Assembly (NCBI GenBank): GCA_036346275.1
Contig: CM070723.1
Span: forward strand, 7,688,001 to 7,752,000
Source of the DNA: Otatea glauca
Lineage: Eukaryota; Streptophyta; Magnoliopsida; Poales; Poaceae
Direction: 5' to 3'
Length of the DNA: 64,000 bases
Within the stretch, counting starts at the first letter, position 1. Each line of letters opens with the position of its first letter. The notes below the pieces were generated by a model, which was not told where the DNA came from, did not search any database, and saw only the letters and a list, made by a program, of their open reading frames with translations. The translations under genes were made by a program, and so were the position numbers. Of the stretch, positions 33,301-45,121 are shown one piece after another.

Positions 33301-36300
33301 ATAATGAATTGATTATTATCATCTAGGCAGATGGCAGAATCAACGTCGAGTTGGCGAAAATGGCTAATCAAGTAATCGTGCTAGTGTGCTACAATGATGG
33401 GAACGGATTTCCTAAAAAAAGTGATGGGAACAGATACTTGATCCAATATTAACTAGATTTAGTGTCAATTTGCAAAGAATAATGCCAAAATGAGCATGAA
33501 GCAGAAGATAGGAATAGAACTTAAGAATTCAATGGTTCTGGATTCTTCCATTGACAAAGTAACCATCAGGTTAATGGGGTTCCTTGGCACATTACTTAGA
33601 AACTAGGTTCAAGCACTTCAATTTTGTTGTATTGCCCAAGTGACTCCACGAGCAGTCTGTCATTCAGACATAGATATTCTTAGGGTGATAAAAAAATATT
33701 TGATTTTTTTTATATTTTAAAGAGCAAGTGATGTATAAGATGATCAAGGAGGATTGGTGGAATGTGGGACTCAATCTCAATCATTAGAATACAATATCCC
33801 ATAGGACTAAAATAAGGTCAGCTTACTCTATCATAAATGAGCTCGTTATCAAATAGGACTAAAATAAGGTCAGCTTTGTTCTATCATAAATGAGCTCGTT
33901 AATAACAAGTAAATAATAAATAGAGTTCTTAAATTTCTCTATTAACTGCAAGTATCCAATGTTTGCATGGGAAGAAAACATGTTTTGCATACTAGAGAGT
34001 ACAGCCATTCAAAGAGAAGTAAACATCAAAAAATGGAGGCAACAAAACTGGCGTAACTTTACTACCATCGTTTTGTGAAGGTTATGAAGCTAGTCTAAAG
34101 TCTAAAGAAAACTAGCAAATCAATGTGAAGGTGCAGTCATACCTGTGAACTGAAAAGAACAGTACACGAGGGTCGCTATAAAATATCTTCTGTGTGCCAT
34201 TTCCATGATGGACATCCCAATCGACAATCAATATCTTCTTGATACCTAAATCAGGCTGCAACAGAAAAGACAAAGTTGGAAAGTGAATGCACCTTCTCGT
34301 TAAATCGCATCATAACAAATTATGATACTGTTCATATATAGGAAGGGATGAACAAAAGTAGCATGTTGGAGATAACTCAATATCTCTAACTGTCATATCT
34401 TTTGGTTCTATCCATAGTTTGTTAGGAGTCAAATCTTCTACAACTAGGACTCTTTGGCTATATAAACCAACCCCCTGTACTTGTAATCTTGAAGCATTAT
34501 AGTGGATTGTTTCCCGTGGTTTTTTCCCGCAAGGGTTTTCCACGTTAAATCATGTCTCCAGTTATATTGCCGTGCATCTAACCCTAACAAGTGGTATCAG
34601 AGCGAGGGTTTTCAGATCATCCGCACGGCGATATTCGATCTACTGTCGCGCCGTTCATTGTTGCTGTCCTCGGCGCACCTGGGGTTTCCAATCTACAGCC
34701 GCCACGCTCGGAGAGACTCCCAGCGGCACCACGCGACACATAGCACGGTTGAATTTCGATCTCATCACTCCGGCCTCCGTCACGTCGCGGCGTTGTTCTC
34801 TGTGCGCCGTCTTCCACGCCGGTCTTCCACACGCGCTTCGGTCTCCGCGCGCTCCTCCCGGTTGGTTATCTGCGGCTTCCGGCTGACCAACTCGGCGCCA
34901 GGCTCCGCCCCGGCTTCCGGCCCCGCCATCTCCACCGGCATCTACTTTGTGCGCCACAAGAGTCGCCCGCTTACCAAGCTTCGGCCGCACCACCACCGCC
35001 TCCGGCCGACAAATCCTCCGCGCGCTCCGGCCACCACGTCGTCTTCCCCGCGTGCCTCGGCCTCTACCTTCTTCGGCATCTGCGCTGCCTGCGTCGGCTC
35101 GCGTCGGCCCGACTGCCGACATCCTCAGTTGCTTGCCCGATGGCCACCTCTACACCATCCGCTCCGGCGTCGGCTCTCTCACTAGAATCGCCTCACGCGC
35201 GCTCTGAGCCGGCCGCCTCCATGCGCGATTCTCGCGTCCAAACCGACCTCGGCATCTGGCCTGGCCATCAATGTCCACGGCCTTGTCGTGCTGCTTCAAT
35301 TTGGTGTCTGCGGACGAGTCCTCCGGTTTCATATGCGGCTGAGCATTCGACTATCGTGTCCTCGGGATGCAGGAATTCGCGGAGCTGGTGGCCGAAACCT
35401 TCGTCCTCGGTTCCAAGTTCAGACCATGAAGTGATTGCCGAGTTTTACACTCGTGAAAGGAAGCCACCAACCGAGAGATTTTTTGAGCCCAGGGAAGCAG
35501 ACCAAGCGACTAGAAGAGCCCACACCTCCGGTTGAAAGCAGCTTCGGTTTCGGTTCTAGAAACTCAGCTTCAGTGTTTTTGGCTCATGTCTTTGGCAGTT
35601 CTGCTGCATTGTCTATCATGCATAAATTTCAGGCTTTCACGGCTATTGTTGGCGGTATTTTATGCACAGCAGGATTTATCATCGGCAATTTATTTGACGT
35701 TTCATCGTCTATTGGAGATTAAAAAAAATGTTAGTTGAGGAGACAACTGCATTTGGTGTTTCATCACCGTTTATTGGAATTTGGTGTTCTATCACCATTA
35801 TCTTGGTGTTTTATTCACCATTTATTTGGAATCTGATGACACCTTGATGGTTGCATTATACTCTTCGGAGTTTTTCTAGTGAAGGTTTTGCTCCAATGTC
35901 ATTTTTCAGATGAAGTATTGAAGTGCAAGGAGTTTTCTTCTGCGTGGATACTACAACGTTCTTTTTGTTGTCTTTGCTCGATATGAGGGGTCTACTGCAA
36001 TCTATACTCCATTGTCAGCACGACAGCTTTTCTTCATCTTGACATTTTTGCGAGAGCAGTTTCAACCATGTTATGGATTTTCAGTAGGCAGTTTGCTGAA
36101 TTTATGTTCCATGTGGAGCATTCCAAAAGTTCATGATATGAGTTCTTCGCTATTTATCCAGCACCTCAGGTGATGTCTTGGCTTATGCCGTTTGATGATT
36201 GAGCGTTTGTTTCAGGAGGTCAGTTACATAGGCTCAGACTTTTCTGGGGTTATGAATCCTTGAAGACCCAGATTTCTTCGTCTGTTTTGTTACAACTGTG

Positions 36301-38044
36301 TGTTTGGATTGACTGTTCCAGTCTTTCTCTCGACCTGCTGGTGGTTTGCTCAATCTTGCTTCATTTATCAGAAGCGTTTGGACAAGACTGTTTCAGTCTT
36401 TTATACCCTTGGTGGTTTTTTGCACTACAAGTGTTTGGCTTGACTATTCCAGTCTTTCTTGTTCAGTAGTCCTTTGGACTTTTAACGCACTTGTATTCTT
36501 CGTGCTTAATTACCTTCAGGGTTTTTCGGAAACAACATTGTTATAGATTTTGAGTTAAGGGGAGGTTTGTTGGAGATAACTCAATATCTCTAACTGCCAT
36601 ATCTTTTGATTCTATCCATAGTTTGTTAAGAGTCAAATCTTCTACAACTAGGACTCTTTGGCTATATAAGCCAACCCCCTGTACTTGTAATCTTGAAGCA
36701 TTATAGTGGATTGTTTTCCGTGGTTTTTTCCCGCAAGGGTTTTCCACGTTAAATCATGTCTCCAGTTATATTGCCGTGCATCTAACCCTAACATAGCACA
36801 ATTTGATCTTAACAGAAAAAATCAGGAGGGAAGTTTCAAATACACACCCTCTCATTTAAGAGATAATTAGCTGCAATTGCCACATTGTTGAAGATGCAAA
36901 ATCCCATTGCCTCATTATGTTCTGCATGGTGTCCTGGTGGTCTGACTAGAGCAATAGCAGAATTTAACTCACCAGCAGCGACCTTCTCAGTTACCTGCTT
37001 GCCAAATAAGTCATTTTTTCAGCAATCAGAATCAGATGGAGACAGAACCACCGCGAGAAGTAGGAAATGTATTTATTCAATGCGGAAAATTACATGCCAA
37101 ATTACCTCAATGACAGAACCAGCTGCAAGAAGAGCAGACTCTGAGGACCCCTTGTTGAAGTATATGGAATTGAATTTCCTAGCAATCTTGTTTCGACAGG
37201 AATCGTATTCCTTCGAGCTGATATTCTTCATCAGCTTTATATGGTTCTGGCTATGGACAGAAGCTATGTACCTGTCCTCAGCTTCCTTCGCCTTCATGAC
37301 CACACACCTGGAAGAGACGTATGTTACAGTACAACCGCAGAACCTTGCAAAGCAAGACAGTTAGGCTCATAAAAGCAATGCACAAAATGGATAGCACCTA
37401 AGATCTAATGATAATGTTTAAGCTTAACTTTAGTAGCATCCAAGTTACTGTGCACGAGCAAGAGCTTCACTACCCGAAATTGCGCAAGTAACATGACTCC
37501 CACGACTCTATTCTTTTCGATGCTGCAATTCGTACAATATTTGAACAAATTTATGACGAATTTCTCTTTTCTTCCCCCTTTCTCAGGCACTTTGAGCACT
37601 TCAAATAATGAAGACCTAAGCCTACAGTTAGAAATTTAGCATCATGCCGATTTTTTGGGGGCCGATTTGTGCAAATCTTAGGTCAAGTAGACCGAAATGG
37701 ACATGGCTACAATAGTAACAGGAGTAAATTAAGTACAGGATAATGGCACGAGGACGATGCGGTTCGCCTCTCCGGCGATTCGACGGAACCGCAAGCAACA
37801 AAGCTGGCACGCCTCCCCACCGATCCCACACAAAATCACGCTGTTCTAACTTGGAAGCGGTGAGCGGCGCGTACCTGGAGGCGACGCCCTCGGCGGCGAG
37901 CTTGCGCCAGATGGCGCGCAGCCTCTCGGGGTTCTCCGGATGATCCTCCCCGTCCGGCGTCGCGTGCGCGCACATCCTCTCGTCGTACAGCAGCCCCAGC
38001 CTCGCTGCCCTCGCCGCCACAGTAGGAGCCGGAGCCGTCGCCAT
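27362..38044 (-). CDS. class II histone deacetylase with a C-terminal extension (HDA5/HDA18-like)
   Basis: The gene encodes a zinc-dependent deacetylase of RPD3/HDA1 class II acting on acetyl-lysine. Thirteen coding exons on the minus strand are 38044-37875, 37307-37106, 36994-36848, 34255-34143, 31739-31528, 31118-31054, 30678-30508, 30408-30319, 29771-29418, 29047-28854, 28735-28573, 27730-27666 and 27527-27362. All borders are GT/AG and the frame holds throughout, giving 703 residues. The deacetylase domain spans about residues 15-380. Visible landmarks are PPGHH (catalytic H146, H147), DWDVHHGNG (zinc ligands D187, H189), AGFDA (zinc ligand D280) and EGGYN (catalytic Y320), all intact. 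A Ser/Glu-rich linker follows, then a second conserved region with YASFGSNMW (around 487-496) ending near 700. Introns 3 and 4 are enlarged by transposons and a Mutator element sits ~350 bp upstream. From memory the rice counterpart is HDA713 (Os07g0602200). Confidence 0.96.
32135..33252. repeat. Stowaway-like MITE split by a hAT insertion
   Basis: Left end CTCCCTCCGTCCCGCAATAT and right end (complement CCCCTCCATCCCTCAATAT) are flanked by TA (32133-32134 and 33253-33254). The two halves are separated by the hAT element at 32366-33212; without it the MITE is about 260 bp. It lies in intron 4 of the deacetylase gene. Confidence 0.85.
32366..33212. mobile_element. non-autonomous hAT element nested in a Stowaway MITE, 847 bp
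   Basis: Ends TAAGCCTGGTAATGGGC and the inverted TAGGCCTGGTAATAGGC are flanked by a perfect 8-bp duplication CGCATGGT (32358-32365 and 33213-33220). Subterminal GGGCTTA/AAGGGCTT words are abundant. The GC-rich centre (32580-32890) has no recognised product. Confidence 0.9.
33801..33904. repeat. two-copy tandem duplication, period 52 bp
   Basis: A unit starting ataggactaaaataaggtca occurs at 33801 and again at 33853, with few changes. It lies within intron 4 of the deacetylase gene. Confidence 0.8.
34364..34589 (+). repeat. 5' LTR
   Basis: 226 bp with TG...CA ends, a plausible TATA (CTATATAAACC, about 34458) and the tRNA-Met primer site two bases after its end. Confidence 0.95.
36568..36793 (+). 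repeat. 3' LTR
   Basis: 226 bp, same length as the 5' LTR with about five substitutions, preceded by the purine tract and followed by the TAGCA duplication. Confidence 0.95.
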
Positions 38045-38396
38045 CCTGCGCCGGCGATCGCCTCCGTCGCGCGGCGGAGAGACCGGACCGGAGGCCGGAA
38101 GGGGCGAGACGAGTAGGAACTCGGAACTCGGAAGTGGAGCGTGTCTGCCGAGACGACTGGACTGGGTTGGTTGCTCCTCCGCTCAGACTGGTCATATTGT
38201 GTGTGTCAGCGTTGGGTCCCACTCCCACCTGGAAGCAATGAGCTCCGGGCTTCTCGAGCTTGATTCGTACGAGACTTCGAATTCGTGTAGCGGCTAACGA
38301 CTTAAAGGGCCCAACTGCCCAAGGATTTTGGGTCGTTTAAGTGGGCTGGACTAGAGACGGGCCATGTGTCTTTTCTTCTGTTTACTTTGTAATCTG
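38045..38396 (-). promoter_or_regulatory. remaining proximal promoter of the histone deacetylase gene
   Basis: Only about 350 bp lie between the start codon at 38044 and the Mutator element's target duplication. The first ~180 bp is GC-rich and likely leader. No clear TATA box is visible, in keeping with a housekeeping-type promoter. Confidence 0.4.
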
Positions 38397-38406
38397 TATA
38401 CCGTGG

Positions 38407-38534
38407 GAATTTTTTTTCTTTAATATTTATTTTTATTCTTTTTTTCAAAACTATGCGTCCGAATTAAAAAATTACAAAAATGCCCCCTGTCGCCCGTGTA
38501 TGGGGCGATCGCCCCATACACGGGCGATAGCTCC
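38407..38534 (+). repeat. left TIR of the MULE
   Basis: This includes a 38-bp perfect palindrome at 38490-38527 centred on GGGGCGATCGCCCC. It pairs with 46485-46612. Confidence 0.93.
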
Positions 38535-38596
38535 GCCTCCGTTGCCGATGAACGCTAATGCATTAATCACACGTGTGGGCCCCTATCGCCCTTGTA

Positions 38597-38633
38597 GGCG
38601 ATCGCCCATCTGAGGCGACAGGGCTGTATAAAA
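38597..38633 (+). promoter_or_regulatory. promoter module of the MULE transposase gene
   Basis: A palindromic core GGCGATCGCC (38597-38606) is followed 20 bp later by TATAAAA (38627-38633). The arrangement recurs ahead of the third MULE gene. Confidence 0.55.
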
Positions 38634-39051
38634 CGCCTCAACGCCGCTCGGTCGCAGAAAAGAAGAGAGGGGAGCCGAGCCGAGCGCAGAAAAGAGAGGG
38701 AGAAGAAAGGGAGAGGAGAGAAGAAGAGAAGAGAAGAGTCGAGAAATTTAGGTAAATTTTGAATTTTATTGTAGAGTTAGTTTAGCAATTTTTGTAGAGG
38801 TAAATATAGGAATTTTGTTAGGTTATGCAAGATTTAAAATTTAATGTAGCATTTAATATTTAGGAATTTGTTGTAGTATTTAGAAATTTTAGGATTATGT
38901 ATTGTTTAGAAATTTAATATAGCGATTAATATTCGAAATTTAATGTAGTATGTAGTATTTATAAATTTAATTTAGTATGTCAAGATGTGCAAATTTAATG
39001 TAGTATTCAAGATGCGTAGAAATTTATCTGTTGAAATATTAGACAATATTT

Positions 39052-39223
39052 GAATTTAATTTAGTAGGGTTGTGTATTAGTAATTTTGTTATGCAAATAA
39101 TGTATTAGGCAATATATATACAAATGTAATGTGGTATGAATTTAATTTAATAGGGTCGTGTATTACTAATTTTGTTATGTAAATAATGTATTAGGCAATA
39201 TATACAAATGTAATGTAGTAGAA
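39052..39223 (+). repeat. two-copy tandem duplication, period 86 bp, in the MULE leader
   Basis: A unit beginning gaatttaatttagtagggt (39052) recurs at 39138 with few changes. It sits in the AT-rich 5' leader or intron of the transposase gene. Confidence 0.75.
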
Positions 39224-39348
39224 ATTGAATATTAGGCCGTATAGTAGGCTAGTCGAATCACTTATTCATAGTCGTATTTTGTAGTACGATCAATGTACGT
39301 TCTGTAGATTGTATTTTAGAGTAATATTTTTCCGTCGGACGTTGCAGC

Positions 39349-41876
39349 ATGTCGGAGAAATTGTATTTCCGAATATTTTATGGAGATGGGGAGATAGCAC
39401 AGGGGGCGGATGGGGTGGATCTATCATCATTTTCAAGAGTCGTACGGGGCATATGTAGACCGAGCGATAGGACATACAGGGGTTTGTTGGAGTGGATGTC
39501 TCGGATGTTCAGTTTGGATGCCCAGAGTGTTCGGTTGCGGGTCAGAGCAGTAGTGAGCCGAGCGCAAGACCGTTTTTACGGAGAGTTGATTCCTATTAAC
39601 TCGGCGTCAACATGGAGGAGTTATGTTGGTTTTGCAGTAGAGCGGGGTTGGCCGCTCATGTTGTTGGTCTGATGCTACCCGGTAGCTCCATCGGTGTCGC
39701 AAGTTCGTGATGTCGGGGTGGACATTACGGGAGGGACGTCAAATGTAGAAGGATGCGAAGAGGAAGGCGGCGAGGAGCCCGAGACGAGGAGCACGAGGCT
39801 GGCGGTGACGAAGGGACCGGAGAGGCGGAGAGGAGACAGCGGTGGAGGCGCGAGGTGGCCGACGAGGGGAGGAGGTGGAGGACATTGTTGACTGATGGAA
39901 GAGGAGGACCGTGCGGATGAGGAAGTCCACGATGGTGAGCACTCCGACGAGGAGGACAACGCCCACGAGGTGCCTATCCTCAGTGCGTGGACCGATTACA
40001 ATTTCAAGACCTAACAATGAATGAAGGAACATTGATGCATGGGAGTATCGTGAGAACGAGGTGACGGAGGGCCATATATAAAGACAAGGAGGTGTGATGG
40101 ATGCGGTGAAATCTTGGGCAATGTCTCTCCGCGGCAATTCGAGGTTGTGAAGTCCAAGAAGAAGGACTACGACGTGAAGTGCGTAGTTGATTCGTGCCCA
40201 TGGCGGGTGCATGCATACCAGGAAGTGGAAGGACTCATGGAAATGCTCCATAGTGATTGAGCATAATCTGCGGTGGAAGAAGCGGGCGAGGACACCGCAA
40301 TCATCGTCCACTTGGGTGGCAAATGTGTTTTATGGTCGATCGTGGACAATCCCAGGAGAGGTTTCATACAAGATTAGCTACGCAAAGGCATGGAGAGCAA
40401 AAGGACAGCTCTAGAAATACGGTTCGGGCGTCGAGGCTTCAGACGAGAATATTCCCCACTTGCTCGGGCAATCGCACATAGGAACCCGGTACATCCATCG
40501 ACCTTGCGGAGTTTCCTGCGGGTGGTGTGTGCCGTAAGTGGGTATTGCGGCGTGCATTCTTTGCCACGGGCGCATGCATAAATGCGTTAAAGATCGTCGC
40601 CGGTCCTTTGCATGGACGGCACGTTCCTCACGGGAAGTACAAGGGCGATTCTAATGCGATCGCGGTGGATGCCAACAACCAGGTTCTACCCGTTGCGTTG
40701 GCATTCGTGGAGGGGGAAAACACGGAGAGTTGGTACTGGTTCCTTGAAAGAGTGAAGCTGACAGTTGTTCTCGACAGGCCTGATGTTTGTGTCATCCATG
40801 ACCGACATGCGAGTCATTAAGGCGATCGTGGATATGCAACAAGGGTCCGCCGTCGTGGGAGCAACAAAGTGGCGGACACGAGGAGCAGGTGGTGCATGAG
40901 GCATATGGGTGCCAATTTTTTTCGTCAGTTCAGGAACAAGGAGCTTATGAACATGTTCAAGCACCTGTGCAAACAGAACCAACGGAGGAAGTTCGACGCG
41001 CTTTGAAGGCGTTGGGCGAACTAACGAAGAAGCAATCAATGGATCCCGAGAGGTATCGCTAGTTCATCAAGGAACCCGATGGTGTACCATGAGCAGGAGA
41101 GGACCCCACGACCTTGTGTGCGGCTGCCGATGCACCCCCAAACCTCCGGCGTGGCCGGTACCAAAGATAAAGAGTTTCACCGATTGGATACGACATGAGC
41201 CTTTGGAGAAATGGTCCTTCGCATGACGAGGCGGCTCGTGTTATGGGATCATGACAACGAACACGGTGGAGATTTACAACTGGTAATGAAAGGCACGGAT
41301 GCCTTCCATCGGTGGGTATAGTTGAGGTGTCTTATTAGGGACACAGAGATATTTCATTGAGCGATACAAGACCTCCACAAAGATGTATGTCGGACAATCG
41401 ATCGTCAGACTCAATCTGTTGTGTCTACCTACATGTCCAAGAAAACAAGAAAGGCGCAGACACATCGGGTTACACCGAGAGTGGCGTGGAACGGAGATAC
41501 CACGTGCATCGCGGTGACCGAGGTTGCGGGCGCCACCGAGAGGACTTCCCATCGTGCATACTACGGCGGTGAGTGCGAGTGCTCTGCCGAAACCACGCCG
41601 CTTGCACTTGCCGTGCTCGCACGTCATTGCCGCATGACCGAGATGCATCAATCACGCCGTCCGCTTCGTCTCCCGTACTACTACAAGCGAGCGTTCTCAA
41701 CACGTGGCATCACGAGGTGTACGGGTACCGAGTGGATGGATCGTTCACAACAGCCCCCCTCTGGACCATCGATGGGTACCGGACATCCGAATGTTGAAGT
41801 GAAGGTCGGGCGTCGAAGGACAAGCGCGTTCGAACGATATGGACGAGTCCGAGGCGCGCCGCAACCGCGGATAATG
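39349..41876 (+). pseudogene. mudrA-like MULE transposase, frame-disrupted
   Basis: The gene opens with an intact 107-codon frame (MSEKLYFRIFYGDGEIAQ, 39349-39672) typical of MULE transposase N-termini. Later parts match the family but jump between frames with stops. They are: the MuDR DNA-binding region around 40130-40230 (FEVVKSKKKDYDV then CPWRVHAYQ); the MULE transposase core at 40590-40820 (GKYKGDSNAIAVD, NQVLPVALAFVE, SWYWFLERVK, IHDRHA); a degraded SWIM zinc-finger area near 41570-41660; and a C-terminal WHHEVYGYRVDGSFT block near 41710. At least several small indels and in-frame stops (for example around 39672, 40016 and 40257) prevent a full product. Confidence 0.9.
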
Positions 41877-42220
41877 TAATTTTCCATGTTGTTCCCATCT
41901 TGTATTTTTCAATGGACCGGTAAGTTGTGATGTAAGTTGTAATGATCGATGTAATTTTCAATGTACTAGTAAGTTATTTTTCGCATCATGTAATTCTCCG
42001 ATGTACCAGTTAGTAGCTACGAGATAATGTAATTCTCGACGTTGTGTGCCTCGTCGAACATATCCTTCTCTTTCGTATGTTTGTAATATGAGATTTTTTT
42101 TGGCTCTCTGCACTTCGGTTGTATCGTGGGATGAGTATGGTACAATTCGTTATTTCGCATTTCATTTTGTGTGCACATGTAATTACTGACAAATTTGTTG
42201 TATTTGCTTTGTAACAGGCC

Positions 42221-44722
42221 ACGATGGTGCGACCTTGCCTCGAGTGCTGGGCGTGACCGCCGATCGACCCACCGGTCTAGGTACTCGCAGAGGAGAACCG
42301 AGAGCTAGGGACACTCCGACCTCGGTGCCCAACGAGCCGCCGCATCGACCCACGCCGGGTTCCACGGTAAGCTTCCAACGCTTGCACTCTTTTACGTACA
42401 TGTACTTACCTGTGAATGCAATTCTAACGACGCAGATGCACTACATGCGAGTTGCGGCGGTGGCTTACTTCCTCTTTGTAGGATGGTGGAGGAGGTGGTA
42501 TCCGTTAGCGGGCAAGGAGGTCCCGCGGTTGGTACGACCGGTCCTGCTGGCGCACTCGTGGACCGGTGGAGACCGGAGACGCACACGTTCCACCTTCCGT
42601 GCGGAGATGGCTCGACAACGCAGGGGCGTGTCGCACCTCTTAGGCCTCCCCTGCGGTCCGGCAGCCGTGCCGCACGACGCCTCGCCACGTGGCACGCCGA
42701 GTTGTCCGCGCTTTTGTCGCGGTGCGCTGGCACCCGGACAGCCCCTACCGCCCCTCGGGGGGGTGGCGCCACGGACCGACGGCTGCGTGGCTACTTCAGT
42801 TCACGGTGAGTACCTATTTCTTTGAGAATTAAAAGAGAAGCGCTAAGTTGCTGATAATGTTTGTTGTGAACGCTGCAGGCTCAGCTTCTCCACCCGCACG
42901 CGGAGGAGGCGGACGTGGCCCACCACTTGGAGGCATACCTCCTGTTGTTGTTCGGTTGGGTGATGTTCCCGTCCTCCCACGGGAACACGGTGGACCGTCA
43001 CCTGATCGAGTACGCCCAGCACATCGCCGACACCCCGGTGGACGAGGTAACACACTCAGTTCAAATCTCGTCTCAGCGGAGCACGTCTAACTCCCCCTTG
43101 TAAACATATGATGCAGTGGTCGTGGGCCTTAGCTATGCTAGCGGCGACGTACCGAGGTCTGTGCGACGCCGTCTCTCGGGCGGAGCACGACGCGACGATG
43201 TCGGGTTGCGTCCTACTCCTCCAGTTGTGGTCCTGGGAGCGCTTCTCCATCGGCAGGCCTGTTGTTGACACGACACCGTACCCCCAGGGCCTTTACGGAG
43301 ACGACCCGGTGGACTGGCCCACCATGGGCCACTACTGGGTCCGACGACAGGTATGCTCCCTCGTATCTTTTTCCCCACTAACGCACTTGAATAACCTTCG
43401 CCATTTCTTATTTCCTCGCAGCGGAGGTACGCGCACCGACAGGTGAGGAGGTCCTACCTGGAGTTTGTTCGGGAGTTCAACCGCCTCCACGACGAGGACA
43501 TGCGGTGGACGCCATACACCGCGTACGACGTCCACGCCCGAGCACCTGACGGGGTCTCCGTGCTTTGCACGCGAGATGAGGCCTTCTAGCTCACCCGTAA
43601 GGTGTTCGTCTTTGACCTGTGTGTCGAGGAGTACTCCCCGCACCGAGTGCTGCGGCAGTTCGGCCTGTTCCAGTCCTTTCCCTTGCCGCCTCGTCACGTT
43701 GTCGCACGTGGCGCTCACAGGTACTTGCCATGATCCTACTACTCCGCATCTTTGCGAAATTAATGTCGTGTGTACTTACTGTTTTTGCATTGCAGGATGA
43801 CCCGGATGGGTGCTTTGCGATGGGCACTCGGTTTGCGCCCGTATGCGACCATGGGCCGTGCGGTGGGACGCCGCGACTCGACGAGAGGGTCACCGAGACC
43901 CGGCCAGACGACCATGACATGTACGATCAAGACATGGAGTGGTTCGCCCAGACTCGCCTCGGGGTGGGGTACACACCAAACCGTCGTCGCCGCGGCGAGC
44001 ATCGATAGCGGACACGTACCCTTCACGAGATATCCTAGAGGACAACGCCTCGGTAAGTGTCGGAACCGGCTACATGGGCACGTCTTTTCATGTAAATTAT
44101 GTAATAACAATCGGCGTTACATGCGGACTCGGCTCATGGGGAGATTGAGGTGGAGGCGTGTCCATGTTAACGCGCCTACGGGGGGCATACAGGTGACCAC
44201 CGTCGAGTCCGAGACAGCTTGGGCTCGGGTCCTCGATAGGATGAGGCGGTTGGCTCGCTTGGCCACTTCTTTGGGCGCGGAGACGTCGGCGGGCGCAGCA
44301 CACACCACGTCCTGCGCCCAAAGACTCGCCTACCCGCCGGTGCCTCGTCACGCTCCCACTCACCGCGGTGGGGACGGTGGGCTTAGGAGGCTCCTCGCGC
44401 CTCACCCTACCCGCCGGTTCCTCGCTATGCTCCCACGCAGCGGCGGGGGACGGTGTGGCTGCGGAGGCTCCCTCGTCGTCTCGCGCCCCAACAGACCCAC
44501 AGGTGGTTTCGGCGACCACAGTGGACGGCGAGTTCGACCGGAGGAGTACCTTCGGCCGACTCGTCGACCCTCTCGGCTCTCGGGAGCGCCGCCACAGGGC
44601 ACGCCCTCCGTCGCCGCCACACTACTCTACGCCTGCGCCGCAGGCCGGCCTAGGAGGGACGTCCGTCCGCCGTCGCCACTCACCTACCCCACGGGCGAGA
44701 TCAGGAAGCGTGGCCGTGATTG
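42221..44722 (+). pseudogene. plant mobile domain (PMD, MAIN/MAIL1-like) gene of the MULE, disrupted
   Basis: Plant mobile domain proteins occur as host genes (MAIN, MAIL1) and as passengers of Mutator and other transposons. Here the signatures appear in pieces. RWRPETHTFHLPCG (about 42560-42605) is followed, in another frame, by GVSHLLGLP. FGWVMFPSS (about 42950) is followed by DRHLIEYAQHIADTP. LCDAVSRAEHDATMSG and LLLQLWSWERFSIGRP lie at 43150-43260. WTPYTAYDVHARAPDG lies near 43510 and PHRVLRQFGLFQSFPLP near 43640-43690. Intron-like gaps with GT/AG ends separate several pieces. Frame jumps inside exons and a TAG at about 43587 indicate decay. The tail is low-complexity Pro/Arg/Ser. Confidence 0.85.
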
Positions 44723-44888
44723 ACTTGTTGTACGGATGTATTTTTGTAATGGCTTTACGTTCGCAGCATATTGTACAACTCTCCGAGTTAGTAACATGAC
44801 ACCTTATCACTTTAAATTGTTCAAATTCATGTATGCATTGCTTGCCTATGCCACACGACGTGACAACACACCAACGTCTCGGTGCACC

Positions 44889-44983
44889 TATCGCCTCTAG
44901 TAGGGGCGATCGCCCTAATATGGGGCGATCGCCCTAATATGAGGCGATCGCTCCATACCCGGGCGATATCTGGCCTTTATAAC
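44889..44983 (+). promoter_or_regulatory. promoter module of the third MULE gene
   Basis: Three direct repeats around GGCGATCGCC (44898-44952) are followed by TTTATAA (44977-44983). This echoes the TIR palindrome and the module ahead of the transposase gene. Confidence 0.55.
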
Positions 44984-45121
44984 ATTCGTTCTCACAAGCG
45001 GTCTCGCAAAGAATACAGGAAGAAAGAATAGAGGGGTGAGGAAAAAAATTCAGGATCAATCGAAAATACCGAGGCGTGCAAGTGCAAAGGGAAAGGGGAA
45101 GGCAAAGGAAGAAGCAAGTGC

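Larger units (their letters stand above)
34364..36793 (+). mobile_element. non-autonomous LTR retrotransposon, copia-like, 2.4 kb
   Basis: Two 226-bp LTRs (34364-34589 and 36568-36793) begin TGTTGG and end CTAACA. They are flanked by a perfect 5-bp duplication TAGCA (34359-34363 and 36794-36798). A primer-binding site TGGTATCAGAGC (34592-34603) complementary to initiator tRNA-Met follows the first LTR. A polypurine tract aaggggaggt precedes the second. The ~2 kb interior has no gag or pol, so movement would need help in trans. Its first half is GC-rich and its second half T-rich, with repeats of the word ttggtgtt. By eye the LTRs differ at five positions in 226, so the insertion is fairly recent. 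It lies antisense in intron 3 of the deacetylase gene. Confidence 0.95.

Noticed and set aside
34502..35185. 227-codon frame inside the LTR element
   Set aside because: Starts in the LTR, runs through the primer site and has no gag or pol features; judged a chance GC-rich frame.
38490..38527. Palindrome as a transcription terminator or a CRISPR-type repeat
   Set aside because: It occurs at both TIRs of a eukaryotic transposon with TSDs, so a transposon end function explains it better.
43770..44723. 317-codon plus-strand frame in the MULE
   Set aside because: Mostly low-complexity Arg/Gly/Pro; the recognised PMD pieces upstream use other frames and this one has no domain.
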